NCBI GenBank assembly: GCA_009781925.1
Contig: WQUU01000229.1
Span: forward strand, 1 to 9,891
DNA: 9,891 nucleotides
From: Bacillota bacterium
Lineage (GTDB): Bacteria; Bacillota; Clostridia; Oscillospirales; Oscillospiraceae
Reading direction: 5' to 3'
In this document: piece by piece, positions 1-5,645 of the stretch
How positions within the stretch are numbered: the stretch's first letter is position 1
Layout: each line of letters starts with the position of its first letter
The notes under the pieces: model-generated
The model's input: only the letters and a program-made list of their open reading frames with translations
Told to the model about the DNA's origin: nothing
The model's database searches: none
Program-made: the position numbers and the translations under genes

Positions 1-243
1 GCCGCAGGTGTCCATGGTCTCCGCATCGACCTTTGGTTTCAGGGGGACGCAATTGTCCCGCATGGCCTTTGCGATGTAAGCGATCTCCTGGAGCGACGCG
101 CCCTTCATCAGCAGGGCCACCTGGAAGCCCGCGATCTGCACGTCGCTGACCGTGCCGTCTTTGATCGCGGCGATGAGCTCGGAGACCTCCGCCTCCGTGA
201 GCTCCTGATTGGTTGTGATTTTCGCTAAAATTTCTTTATACAT
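1..243 (-). CDS. trpD: Anthranilate phosphoribosyltransferase TrpD, N-terminal part (cut by window edge)
   Basis: TrpD transfers phosphoribosyl from PRPP to anthranilate in the second committed step of tryptophan synthesis, in the cytoplasm. Only the first 81 codons are visible. They form the N-terminal helical domain typical of the family (MYKEILAKI..., then AGFQVALLMKGASLQEIAYIA and KAMRDNCVPL) and stop at DTCG, exactly where the glycine-rich PRPP-binding loop (GTGGD) should begin. ATG at 243 is preferred: the strong AAGGAGG site (259-253) is 9 nt from it but only 3 nt from the ATG at 249, which would add two residues (M-L). The gene lies downstream of trpA on the same strand, across a 107-bp gap filled mostly by a palindromic repeat, so it is probably the third gene of the T-box operon. 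A pyrimidine-nucleoside phosphorylase shares this fold, but the DTCG motif and the trp neighbours favour TrpD. Confidence 0.9.
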   Translation of the reverse strand, partial: MYKEILAKITTNQELTEAEVSELIAAIKDGTVSDVQIAGFQVALLMKGASLQEIAYIAKAMRDNCVPLKPKVDAETMDTCG

Positions 244-252
244 GAGCATGGG

Positions 253-259
253 CCTCCTT
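253..259 (-). promoter_or_regulatory. Ribosome binding site of trpD
   Basis: AAGGAGG read on the minus strand is a near-perfect Shine-Dalgarno sequence. Its spacing of 9 nt to the ATG at 243, against 3 nt to the ATG at 249, decides the trpD start. It sits just outside the repeat, so trpD has its own strong initiation site and need not be coupled to trpA translation. Confidence 0.8.
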
Positions 260-269
260 AAAGTTTGAT

Positions 270-347
270 TGTAGGGGGCGATGCCCACATCGCCCCGTGC
301 TTTTGATCCGGCGTTAGGCGGGGCGATGTGGGCATCGCCCTCCTACA
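270..347. repeat. 78-bp REP-like double palindrome between trpA and trpD
   Basis: Two arms (270-297 and 319-347) are reverse complements over their whole length apart from one extra base in the right arm. Both outer ends read TGTAGG/CCTACA. Each arm is also a hairpin by itself: GGGGCGATG-CCCA-CATCGCCCC on the left and GGGCGATG-TGGG-CATCGCCC on the right. The two can therefore fold as twin hairpins or as one long stem with a 21-nt loop. This is the architecture of REP pairs/BIMEs or small MITE-like elements, and similar TGTAGGGGCG-type palindromes are, to my recollection, dispersed in Oscillospirales-like genomes. No U-run follows on the minus strand, so it is not a simple terminator, although it could stabilise the upstream trpBA mRNA or reduce read-through into trpD. 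Confidence 0.85.
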
Positions 348-350
348 GAT

Positions 351-1127
351 TTATGGATTTGAAATTGCCTTTTTGATTTTTTTTGCGTACTGATAAACGG
401 GCTCCGCACAGTCCCGCCCATATTCCGCCGCGAGCCGGACAATGGCGCTGCCGATGATCACGCCGTCGGCGAACCCGGCCATTGCCCGCGCCTGTTCCGG
501 CGTGGAGATGCCAAAACCCACGGCGCAGGGGATGTCGCTGACTTCCCTGACCAGTTCGATCATATGCCTTGCGCTGTCGTCCAAATTGCTCCGCTCGCCG
601 GTGACGCCGAGGGAGGAGACGCAGTACAGAAAGCCGCCGGAGTTTTGGGCAATTTTCGCGATTCTGGCCTCAGAAGTGGGCGCGATGAGGGAGATCAGCG
701 CGAGCCCGTGGGTTTCACAGGGGCCGAACAGTTCCCCCCGCTCCTCAAAGGGCAGATCGGGCACGATGAGGCCGTCGATGCCCGAGGCGGCGCAGCGCTC
801 GGTGAACTTTAAAACGCTGTAGGCGAAAATCGGATTATAGTAGGTCATGAACAGCAGCGGAACTTCGATATTTGCCCGGACGCGGGAAACAAGGTCAAAG
901 AGTTTTTCCACCGTGCACCCGGCCCGGAGCGCGCGCTCGTCCGCCGCCTGGATCACCGGGCCCTCCGCGATGGGGTCGGAGAAGGGGATGCCGATCTCGA
1001 TGGCGTCCGCCCCCGCCTCGCAGAGCGCGTATAGCAACTTTTCCGTCGTCTCCAGATCCGGGTCGCCGCCCGTGAGGAACGGGATAAACGCCTTTTGGCC
1101 GGAAAAGGCCCGACCGATTCTATTCAT
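351..1127 (-). CDS. trpA: Tryptophan synthase alpha chain
   Basis: TrpA cleaves indole-3-glycerol phosphate to indole and glyceraldehyde-3-phosphate and passes indole through the tunnel to TrpB in the alpha2beta2 complex. The 258-residue TIM barrel has the usual family length. Visible motifs are FIPFLTGGDPD (14-24), the catalytic Glu44 in EIGIPFSDP, the GPVIQ strand, MTYYNP, GLIVPDLPFEE, the CVSSLGVTG phosphate-loop region and the C-terminal VGFGIS...GVIIGSAIV phosphate-binding strands. The second catalytic acid, Asp60 in E. coli (LADGP), is Glu55 here (IAEGP), a substitution I recall from other clostridial TrpA proteins. The start at 1127 (MNRIGRAF) is chosen because it follows a GGGGG ribosome site by 8 nt and overlaps the trpB stop by 8 nt, implying translational coupling. 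A longer frame back to 1166 would add 13 unrelated residues. Confidence 0.97.
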   Translation of the reverse strand: MNRIGRAFSGQKAFIPFLTGGDPDLETTEKLLYALCEAGADAIEIGIPFSDPIAEGPVIQAADERALRAGCTVEKLFDLVSRVRANIEVPLLFMTYYNPIFAYSVLKFTERCAASGIDGLIVPDLPFEERGELFGPCETHGLALISLIAPTSEARIAKIAQNSGGFLYCVSSLGVTGERSNLDDSARHMIELVREVSDIPCAVGFGISTPEQARAMAGFADGVIIGSAIVRLAAEYGRDCAEPVYQYAKKIKKAISNP

Positions 1128-2304
1128 AGAGATTGACCCCCTTGTATCTGGCGATTGCCGCCACATCCTTATCGCCGCGCCCGGAGAGGGTCACGACGAT
1201 GAGCTTTCCTTTTCCCAGTTCCGGCGCGTACCGCATCGCGTATGCCACGGCGTGGGCGCTCTCGACCGCCGGGATGATCCCCTCTGTCCTGGCCAAATAT
1301 GCAAAGGCGTCCACCGCCTCTGCGTCTGTGACCGGGACATACCGCGCGCGGCCCCGGTCACAGAGTTCCGCGTGTTCCGGGCCGATACCGGGGTAGTCCA
1401 GGCCCGCCGAGATGGAGTACACCGGCGCGATCTGTCCGAATTCGTCCTGGCGGAAGTATGACTTCATGCCGTGGAAGACGCCCACGGAGCCGCTCGTGAT
1501 CGCCGCCGCGTTTTCCGGCGTATCGACGCCCCGCCCGGCGGCCTCGCAGCCGATGAGCTGCACGCCCGCGTCGCCGATAAACTCATAAAAGGAGCCCATG
1601 GCGTTGCTCCCCCCGCCCACGCAGGCGATGACGGCGTCGGGCAGCCGCTTTTCCAGCGCCAGCATCTGCGCTTTGATCTCGCGCCCGATGACCGCCTGAA
1701 AGTCGCGCACCATGGTGGGGAAGGGGTGCGGCCCCATGACGGAGCCGAGACAGTAGTGGGTGTCGCTCATCCGGCCCGCCCACTCGCGCATACACGCGTT
1801 GACCGCGTCCTTGAGCGTCGCCGTGCCGCTCTCCACGGGGCAGACCGCCGCCCCCAGGAGTTGCATGCGGTAGACGTTGAGGGCCTGCCGCTCCATGTCC
1901 TCCCGGCCCATGAAAACTTTGCACTCCATGCCGAGCAGCGCGGCGGCTGTGGCGGCGGCCACGCCGTGTTGACCCGCGCCGGTCTCCGCGATCATGCGGG
2001 TTTTGCCCATCCGCTTGGCCAGCAGCGCCTGGCCCAGGACGTTGTTGATCTTGTGGGAGCCGGTGTGGTTTAAGTCCTCGCGCTTTAAATAAATCTCGGC
2101 CCCGCCCAGGTCGGCGGTCATTTTTTTCGCGTGGTACAGCAGCGAGGGCCTGCCCGCGTAGTCTCTCAGCAATGCATTGAGTTCCCCGATGAACTCCGGA
2201 TCGCCGCGCCATCGCGCATAAGCCTGCTCCAGTTCCAGTACCGCGCTCATCAGCGTCTCCGGGATGTACGCGCCCCCATAGAGCCCAAACCGTCCGTTCT
2301 CCAT
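1120..2304 (-). CDS. trpB: Tryptophan synthase beta chain (TrpB1 type)
   Basis: TrpB condenses indole with L-serine in a PLP-dependent reaction, the last step of tryptophan synthesis. The 394-residue protein is full length for the TrpB1 subfamily that pairs with TrpA. It starts with the conserved GRFGLYGGAYIPETLM. The PLP Schiff-base lysine is Lys85 in HTGSHKINN, the catalytic Glu is Glu107 in AETGAGQHGVA, the PLP phosphate loop is GGGSNA (230-235), and the C-terminal LSGRGDKD carries the serine that contacts the pyridine nitrogen. LDYPGIGPEH is the COMM-domain-proximal region expected in TrpB1. It is the first gene after the T-box leader. A purine-rich AGGGGGG site lies 10 nt before the ATG. 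No frameshift or missing key residue is seen. Confidence 0.98.
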   Translation of the reverse strand: MENGRFGLYGGAYIPETLMSAVLELEQAYARWRGDPEFIGELNALLRDYAGRPSLLYHAKKMTADLGGAEIYLKREDLNHTGSHKINNVLGQALLAKRMGKTRMIAETGAGQHGVAAATAAALLGMECKVFMGREDMERQALNVYRMQLLGAAVCPVESGTATLKDAVNACMREWAGRMSDTHYCLGSVMGPHPFPTMVRDFQAVIGREIKAQMLALEKRLPDAVIACVGGGSNAMGSFYEFIGDAGVQLIGCEAAGRGVDTPENAAAITSGSVGVFHGMKSYFRQDEFGQIAPVYSISAGLDYPGIGPEHAELCDRGRARYVPVTDAEAVDAFAYLARTEGIIPAVESAHAVAYAMRYAPELGKGKLIVVTLSGRGDKDVAAIARYKGVNLYE

Positions 2305-2325
2305 ATTTTGTAATCCCCCCTGACG

Positions 2326-2361
2326 TTAAAAATCCCCGACAAAGCGATAGCCTTGTCAGGG
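2326..2361 (-). terminator. Intrinsic terminator of the T-box leader
   Basis: On the minus strand CCCTGACAA (2361-2353) pairs over 9 bp, with one G-U, with TTGTCGGGG (2342-2334), followed by ATTTTT (2333-2328). The 5' arm is also needed for the antiterminator: CCCTG (2361-2357) is complementary to CAGGG in the T-box (2394-2390). The two structures are therefore mutually exclusive, as required for attenuation. Confidence 0.9.
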
Positions 2362-2607
2362 ACGAATAAATAATATATCCGCGTTGCCACCCTGTTTCGC
2401 GATTTTATCGTCGCGCGCTCTCTGGAGTACGACAATACCCCCGGCAACTGACGTATGCCCGCACGTCATGGAATACTCGGCGACTCACACCTTTGACCAT
2501 GCCCTCAACGGCCCATTTGACATTCCGCATTTCCTGCCCGGCTCTCAGCTGCCCGGACTCTCTGTATGGCGCGCAAATGCCGTTACTCCCGTCTCAACGG
2601 TTTGATT
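2326..2607 (-). ncRNA. T-box leader, tryptophan-specific, controlling the trp operon
   Basis: This cis-acting leader senses uncharged tRNA-Trp and allows read-through into trpB when it binds. Read 5' to 3' on the minus strand, it shows a stem I base of ACGG (2592-2589) paired with CCGT (2511-2508) beside GA/UGA kink-turn bases. Next come the AGTA specifier-loop motif (2587-2584), GCATTT/AAATGC (2580-2575 with 2532-2527), and the distal AGAGAG (2563-2558) and GCTGAGAG (2549-2542) motifs. The specifier TGG lies at 2515-2513 in the context AA-TGG-GCCGTTGAG. A CGCGA/TCGCG stem III hairpin precedes the T-box AACAGGGTGGCAACGCGG (2396-2379). In the bulge UGGN, N is C, which pairs with the G discriminator base usual for bacterial tRNA-Trp. 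Specifier, discriminator match and downstream genes agree on Trp. The transcript start near 2607 is inferred from the promoter. Confidence 0.93.
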
Positions 2608-2613
2608 TCATGT

Positions 2614-2642
2614 AGTTTAAACCATTTGCGGAGTCTTGTCAA
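2614..2642 (-). promoter_or_regulatory. Promoter of the trp T-box operon
   Basis: On the minus strand, TTGACA (2642-2637) is a perfect sigma-A -35 box. It is separated by 17 bp from TAAACT (2619-2614), a fair -10 box. Transcription would begin about 7 nt further on, near 2607, just ahead of T-box stem I. Its -35 hexamer shares five bases with the -35 of the divergent promoter for the PAP2 gene. Confidence 0.8.
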
Positions 2643-2663
2643 GTGTTTTTTTTGTGGTATAAT
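2636..2663 (+). promoter_or_regulatory. Promoter of the PAP2 phosphatase gene
   Basis: TTGTCA (2636-2641), a 16-bp spacer containing a run of eight T, and a perfect TATAAT (2658-2663) form a good sigma-A promoter. The start site would be near 2670, giving a leader of about 65 nt before the ATG at 2735. The -35 box lies on top of the divergent trp -35 box. Confidence 0.75.
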
Positions 2664-2734
2664 CGTTGTGGAAAGGAAAGGCGGTACAAAGTGGACTATG
2701 TTCTTCAAACCAAAAATAAGAAAACGGAGGCCCT

Positions 2735-3310
2735 ATGAACGAGCGTATTTTGCACCTCTTAAATGACATGGTACACAAGTCCGCGCTGCTGGACTGGTTC
2801 GCGCGGTTTCTCATTCAGGGCTCATTTTTCATTATTGCGGCGGCGATTCTGGCGGTCTATCTCCTGGGAATCTTTCTGAAAAAAGAAAATTTCCGCAGCG
2901 CGGCGGTCAACACCGGCTGTATTGTCGTGCTCTGTCTGCTGATCGGATTGCTGACCGAGCAGTTTGTCCATGAGAAAAGACCCATGTTCGCCCTGGACAA
3001 CGTGACCGCCCTGCTGCCCCATGCGGACGACGCCTCCTTCCCCAGCGACCATATGCTCTTCTGCTTTGGCGCGGCCTTCGGTTTTTATCCGCTCAGCAAA
3101 AAGCTCAGCTTTTCGCTGATGGCGTTCGGACTGCTGGTCGGCATTGCGAAGATATTTGCGGCGCAGCACTACCCGCTGGATGTTCTGTTCACAATCCTTG
3201 GCGCTTTTGTGATAGCGCTGGCATATCGGATTCTTGCTTCAAAACGGGTGGCCAAAGGATATCAATTCCTCGAAAGGCGTGTCCTGCGTTTTTTGCATAA
3301 AACGGCATGA
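2735..3310 (+). CDS. PAP2-family phosphatase, BcrC-like undecaprenyl-diphosphatase
   Basis: The likely role is to dephosphorylate undecaprenyl diphosphate at the outer face of the membrane, recycling the cell-wall lipid carrier and contributing to bacitracin tolerance. The 191-residue protein has about five hydrophobic segments (roughly 28-47, 58-77, 107-120, 126-143, 149-166). The PAP2 motifs are RP at 82-83, PSDH (103-106) inside LPHADDASFPSDH, and HYPLD (145-149), with His106 and His145 as the catalytic pair. The LPHADDASFPSDH stretch closely resembles B. subtilis BcrC. Motif 3 reads AKIFAAQHYPLD where BcrC has SRIWVGHHYPVD, so Ser-Arg is Ala-Lys. GGAGG lies 4 nt before the ATG. The gene is monocistronic, with its own promoter and terminator. 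Another lipid phosphatase is possible, since substrate is inferred from resemblance only. Confidence 0.85.
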   Translation: MNERILHLLNDMVHKSALLDWFARFLIQGSFFIIAAAILAVYLLGIFLKKENFRSAAVNTGCIVVLCLLIGLLTEQFVHEKRPMFALDNVTALLPHADDASFPSDHMLFCFGAAFGFYPLSKKLSFSLMAFGLLVGIAKIFAAQHYPLDVLFTILGAFVIALAYRILASKRVAKGYQFLERRVLRFLHKTA

Positions 3311-3382
3311 GGGAAACGGGTGAAATGGCGCCTGCAAATGCAAGACCGCGCCTGCGGATACGCCGTATCAAATTGATCGGAT

Positions 3383-3418
3383 AAAAGAATCGGATCTGCA
3401 AAGATGCGGTTCTTTTTA
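3383..3418 (+). terminator. Intrinsic terminator after the PAP2 gene
   Basis: AGAATCGGATCT (3386-3397) pairs with AGATGCGGTTCT (3402-3413) around a GCAA tetraloop, with one G-G mismatch and one U-G pair. AAA/TTT pairs extend the base and a T-run follows. The strong hairpin isolates the PAP2 gene from the ppk1 operon. The flanking A-run means it could also work on the minus strand. Confidence 0.88.
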
Positions 3419-3447
3419 AATTTTGCGGCAATTTTACGTTCTCAGTC

Positions 3448-3477
3448 TTGCAAATTTTACGGGTATGGGCTTATACT
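3448..3477 (+). promoter_or_regulatory. Candidate promoter of the ppk1-pfkA-DUF47-pit operon
   Basis: TTGCAA (3448-3453), an 18-bp spacer and TATACT (3472-3477) fit a sigma-A promoter acceptably but not strongly. It is the best candidate between the PAP2 terminator and ppk1. It implies a 5' leader of about 100 nt that holds two perfect inverted repeats. Confidence 0.5.
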
Positions 3478-3492
3478 ATAGGGTAGGGCGCG

Positions 3493-3546
3493 AAAATTGT
3501 AATTTTATGAGAGGCAGAGATATAGCGAGGGGTGTCTTCCAAGACA
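3493..3546 (+). promoter_or_regulatory. Two perfect inverted repeats in the ppk1 leader (possible operators)
   Basis: AAAATT-GT-AATTTT occupies 3493-3506 and TGTCTT-CC-AAGACA occupies 3533-3546. Both are perfect 6-bp inverted repeats with 2-bp centres, just downstream of the candidate promoter. With 2-nt centres they suit dimeric repressor sites better than RNA hairpins. No regulator gene is in view and I do not match them to a known box. Confidence 0.3.
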
Positions 3547-3584
3547 ATCTTCATTCAACAATCATGATGCGGGAGGTTTTGCGC

Positions 3585-5645
3585 GTGCAGGACAAGCCTG
3601 AGAAAGTCAAGGAGATTTATAAAAACCGGGAAATCAGTTGGCTCCAGTTCAACGAGCGCGTACTGGAGGAGGCGGAGGATGAAAGTACTCCTTTGCTTGA
3701 GCGCCTGCGCTTTTTGTCGATCGTGCTCAATAATTCTGACGAATTTTACCGGGTGCGGGTAGGTATGCTCTGTGATCAGATGCTGGTGGATGAAAATATA
3801 CGGGATGATAAAGCCGGGAGAACGATATCCGAACAATTGAAAGATATTTGGAGCGCCACGAGAAAACTGCGAACCCGTTTTGATGCGGCGTATGCGCAGG
3901 TGATGACGGCAATGGAGAACTTTGGCGTCTGTCAGATTCGGAAGAGCAAACGGGTGGCAGAGCGGGACAAGTCGTTTCTCAAAAACTTGTTCGAGCAGCA
4001 GATCGCGCCGCTGTTGGCGCCGTTTATCATCGAAAAGAATCATCCGTTCCCGTTTTTTGAAAACGGAAAACTTGTCGTCGGCGTTACCCTGAAAACCAAA
4101 AACGGCAAAGACTGTGTTGGGCTCATCCCGCTGCCCGACAGCATAGAGCGGATGATCTGCCTGCCGTCGGAAGCCTGCCGGTTTATTTTGGCGGAGGATT
4201 TAATTCTCATGTTTGCGGACAGAGTGTTCCACAAATTTGACGTACAGGAGAAAGCCATATTTTCTATTATCCGCAACGCCGACATCAATGAGGATGAGGG
4301 ACTCTATGATTATGATACGGATTTGAGCGATACCATGTCAAAAATCATCGACCGCCGAAAACTGATGGGCCCGGTGAAGATCAAATACAACGGCGACAAT
4401 TGCCCCAAACTGATCTCCTATCTGTCGCGCGTGCTCTATTTGAAGAAACGGCAAATTTTCCAATATGGCACGCCGCTGGACTTTCGCTTTTTGTCTGAAC
4501 TTGAAAACAGATTAAGTGAAAACAGTCTGACATCCCTGTGTTTTCCGCCGCATGTGCCGGCGCCGAATCCGAACATCAACGAAAACGGCAATATCATCGA
4601 GCAAATCATCAGACGCGATATTCTGCTGGCGTATCCTTTCGAGGATGTTTCCGCCATGCTCGCGTTGATGCGGCAGGCGGCGGCGGACAACAGGGTAAAA
4701 TCCATCCATATCACCCTTTACCGGGTGGCCCATCACTCAAAAATTGTGTCCGCGCTGATCGACGCGGCCAACAACGGCAAGCAGGTCACTTGCGTGATTG
4801 AGCTCCGCGCGCGCTTCGATGAGGAAAATAACATCGACTGGGCCGGCCAGTTGCGGGAAGCGGGCTGTAAAGTACTGTACGGTATGCCGGGCTATAAAAC
4901 CCACGCCAAGTTATTGCTCATCGAGCTGGCGGACGGGAAAAATATCTGTCTGATCGGCACCGGCAATTTTAACGAGATCACAGCGCATGTGTATACCGAC
5001 ATCAGCTTGCTGACAGCCCACAGGGGCATCGTCGCCGACGTGCAAAAAGTCTTTGCCGCCATTGAGTCGGGGACATTTGTGCAGCAGGCGGATCACCTGC
5101 TGGTGGCCCCGCTGTGTATGAAAAACCGGCTGATCGAGATGATCGATGGGCAGATTGAAAAAAAACTGCGGGGGAAACCCGCGGAGATCGTCATGAAACT
5201 CAACTCGCTGACCGAGAAAGAGATGATCGATAAGCTCATTGAGGCGTCGGGGGCGGGGGTAAAGGTGCGGTTGATTGTCCGCGGTATTTGCTGTGTGATC
5301 CCGGGTATCCCGGGCGTGACGGAGAATATTGCGGTGCGGAGCATCGTGGGCCGGTTTTTGGAGCATTCCCGGATCTACGCATTCGGCGTGGGCCGGAGAA
5401 AGCAATATTTCATCTCGTCGGCCGATCTGATGACCCGCAATATGACCGGGCGGGTGGAGGTGGCCGTCCCGATTTATGATCCGGCCTGTCAGGCAAAACT
5501 GCGGCGCATTTTGAACTCCAATTTTGCCGATAACGGAAAGGCGCGGATCTTGCAGGCGGACGGGCGCTACAAAAAAGGCACCTTATCCCGATGGAGAAAA
5601 CCCAGAAACAGCCAACAGGAATTGTCAGGAATTGAGGAGCGATGA
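3585..5645 (+). CDS. ppk1: Polyphosphate kinase 1
   Basis: PPK1 reversibly polymerises the gamma phosphate of ATP into inorganic polyphosphate at the membrane face. The 686-residue protein matches the usual family length. The N-terminal domain opens with NREISWLQFNERVL and has NNSDEFYRVRVG (49-60). The two phospholipase-D-like catalytic domains follow. The autophosphorylated histidine is His440 in YKTHAKLLL, the second catalytic histidine is His594 in RFLEHSRIYAFG, and Arg380 in LYRVA matches the metal/phosphate ligand region. GTG at 3585 is chosen because GGGAGG (3571-3576) lies 8 nt before it and the protein then begins about 18 residues before ISWL, like other PPK1. The frame stays open back to 3423, adding 54 residues without family resemblance. 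It is the first gene of the operon, overlapping pfkA by 4 nt (ATGA). Confidence 0.96.
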   Translation: MQDKPEKVKEIYKNREISWLQFNERVLEEAEDESTPLLERLRFLSIVLNNSDEFYRVRVGMLCDQMLVDENIRDDKAGRTISEQLKDIWSATRKLRTRFDAAYAQVMTAMENFGVCQIRKSKRVAERDKSFLKNLFEQQIAPLLAPFIIEKNHPFPFFENGKLVVGVTLKTKNGKDCVGLIPLPDSIERMICLPSEACRFILAEDLILMFADRVFHKFDVQEKAIFSIIRNADINEDEGLYDYDTDLSDTMSKIIDRRKLMGPVKIKYNGDNCPKLISYLSRVLYLKKRQIFQYGTPLDFRFLSELENRLSENSLTSLCFPPHVPAPNPNINENGNIIEQIIRRDILLAYPFEDVSAMLALMRQAAADNRVKSIHITLYRVAHHSKIVSALIDAANNGKQVTCVIELRARFDEENNIDWAGQLREAGCKVLYGMPGYKTHAKLLLIELADGKNICLIGTGNFNEITAHVYTDISLLTAHRGIVADVQKVFAAIESGTFVQQADHLLVAPLCMKNRLIEMIDGQIEKKLRGKPAEIVMKLNSLTEKEMIDKLIEASGAGVKVRLIVRGICCVIPGIPGVTENIAVRSIVGRFLEHSRIYAFGVGRRKQYFISSADLMTRNMTGRVEVAVPIYDPACQAKLRRILNSNFADNGKARILQADGRYKKGTLSRWRKPRNSQQELSGIEER

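Noticed and set aside
1128..1166. Longer TrpA start at 1166
   Set aside because: It would add 13 residues unrelated to TrpA inside trpB. The ATG at 1127 has a ribosome site and gives the expected family N-terminus.
442..2073. Long plus-strand open frames opposite trpA and trpB (442-822, 847-1461, 1471-2073)
   Set aside because: They are antisense to well-conserved genes, have low-complexity Arg/Ala/Pro-rich translations, no convincing ribosome sites and no recognisable motifs. GC-rich codons on the real strand explain them.
2520..2522. TGT read as the T-box specifier (Cys) just after GGAA
   Set aside because: The TGG further on has the usual AA-NNN-xCC...TGAG context, matches the UGGC discriminator logic and the trp genes. 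TGT would imply a cysteine T-box in front of trpB.
3349..3374. Small palindrome GATACG-C-CGTATC upstream of the PAP2 terminator
   Set aside because: The stem is short, has no T-run and lies next to a much stronger terminator, so it is probably chance.
3423..3584. N-terminal extension of PPK1 from a TTG at 3423
   Set aside because: The 54 extra residues overlap the end of the PAP2 terminator and the candidate promoter, have no PPK1 resemblance, and the GTG at 3585 has a well-spaced GGGAGG.
3555..5405. Minus-strand open frames within ppk1 (3555-4043, 4911-5405 and others)
   Set aside because: They are shadows of the conserved ppk1 frame, with no start signals and no motifs.
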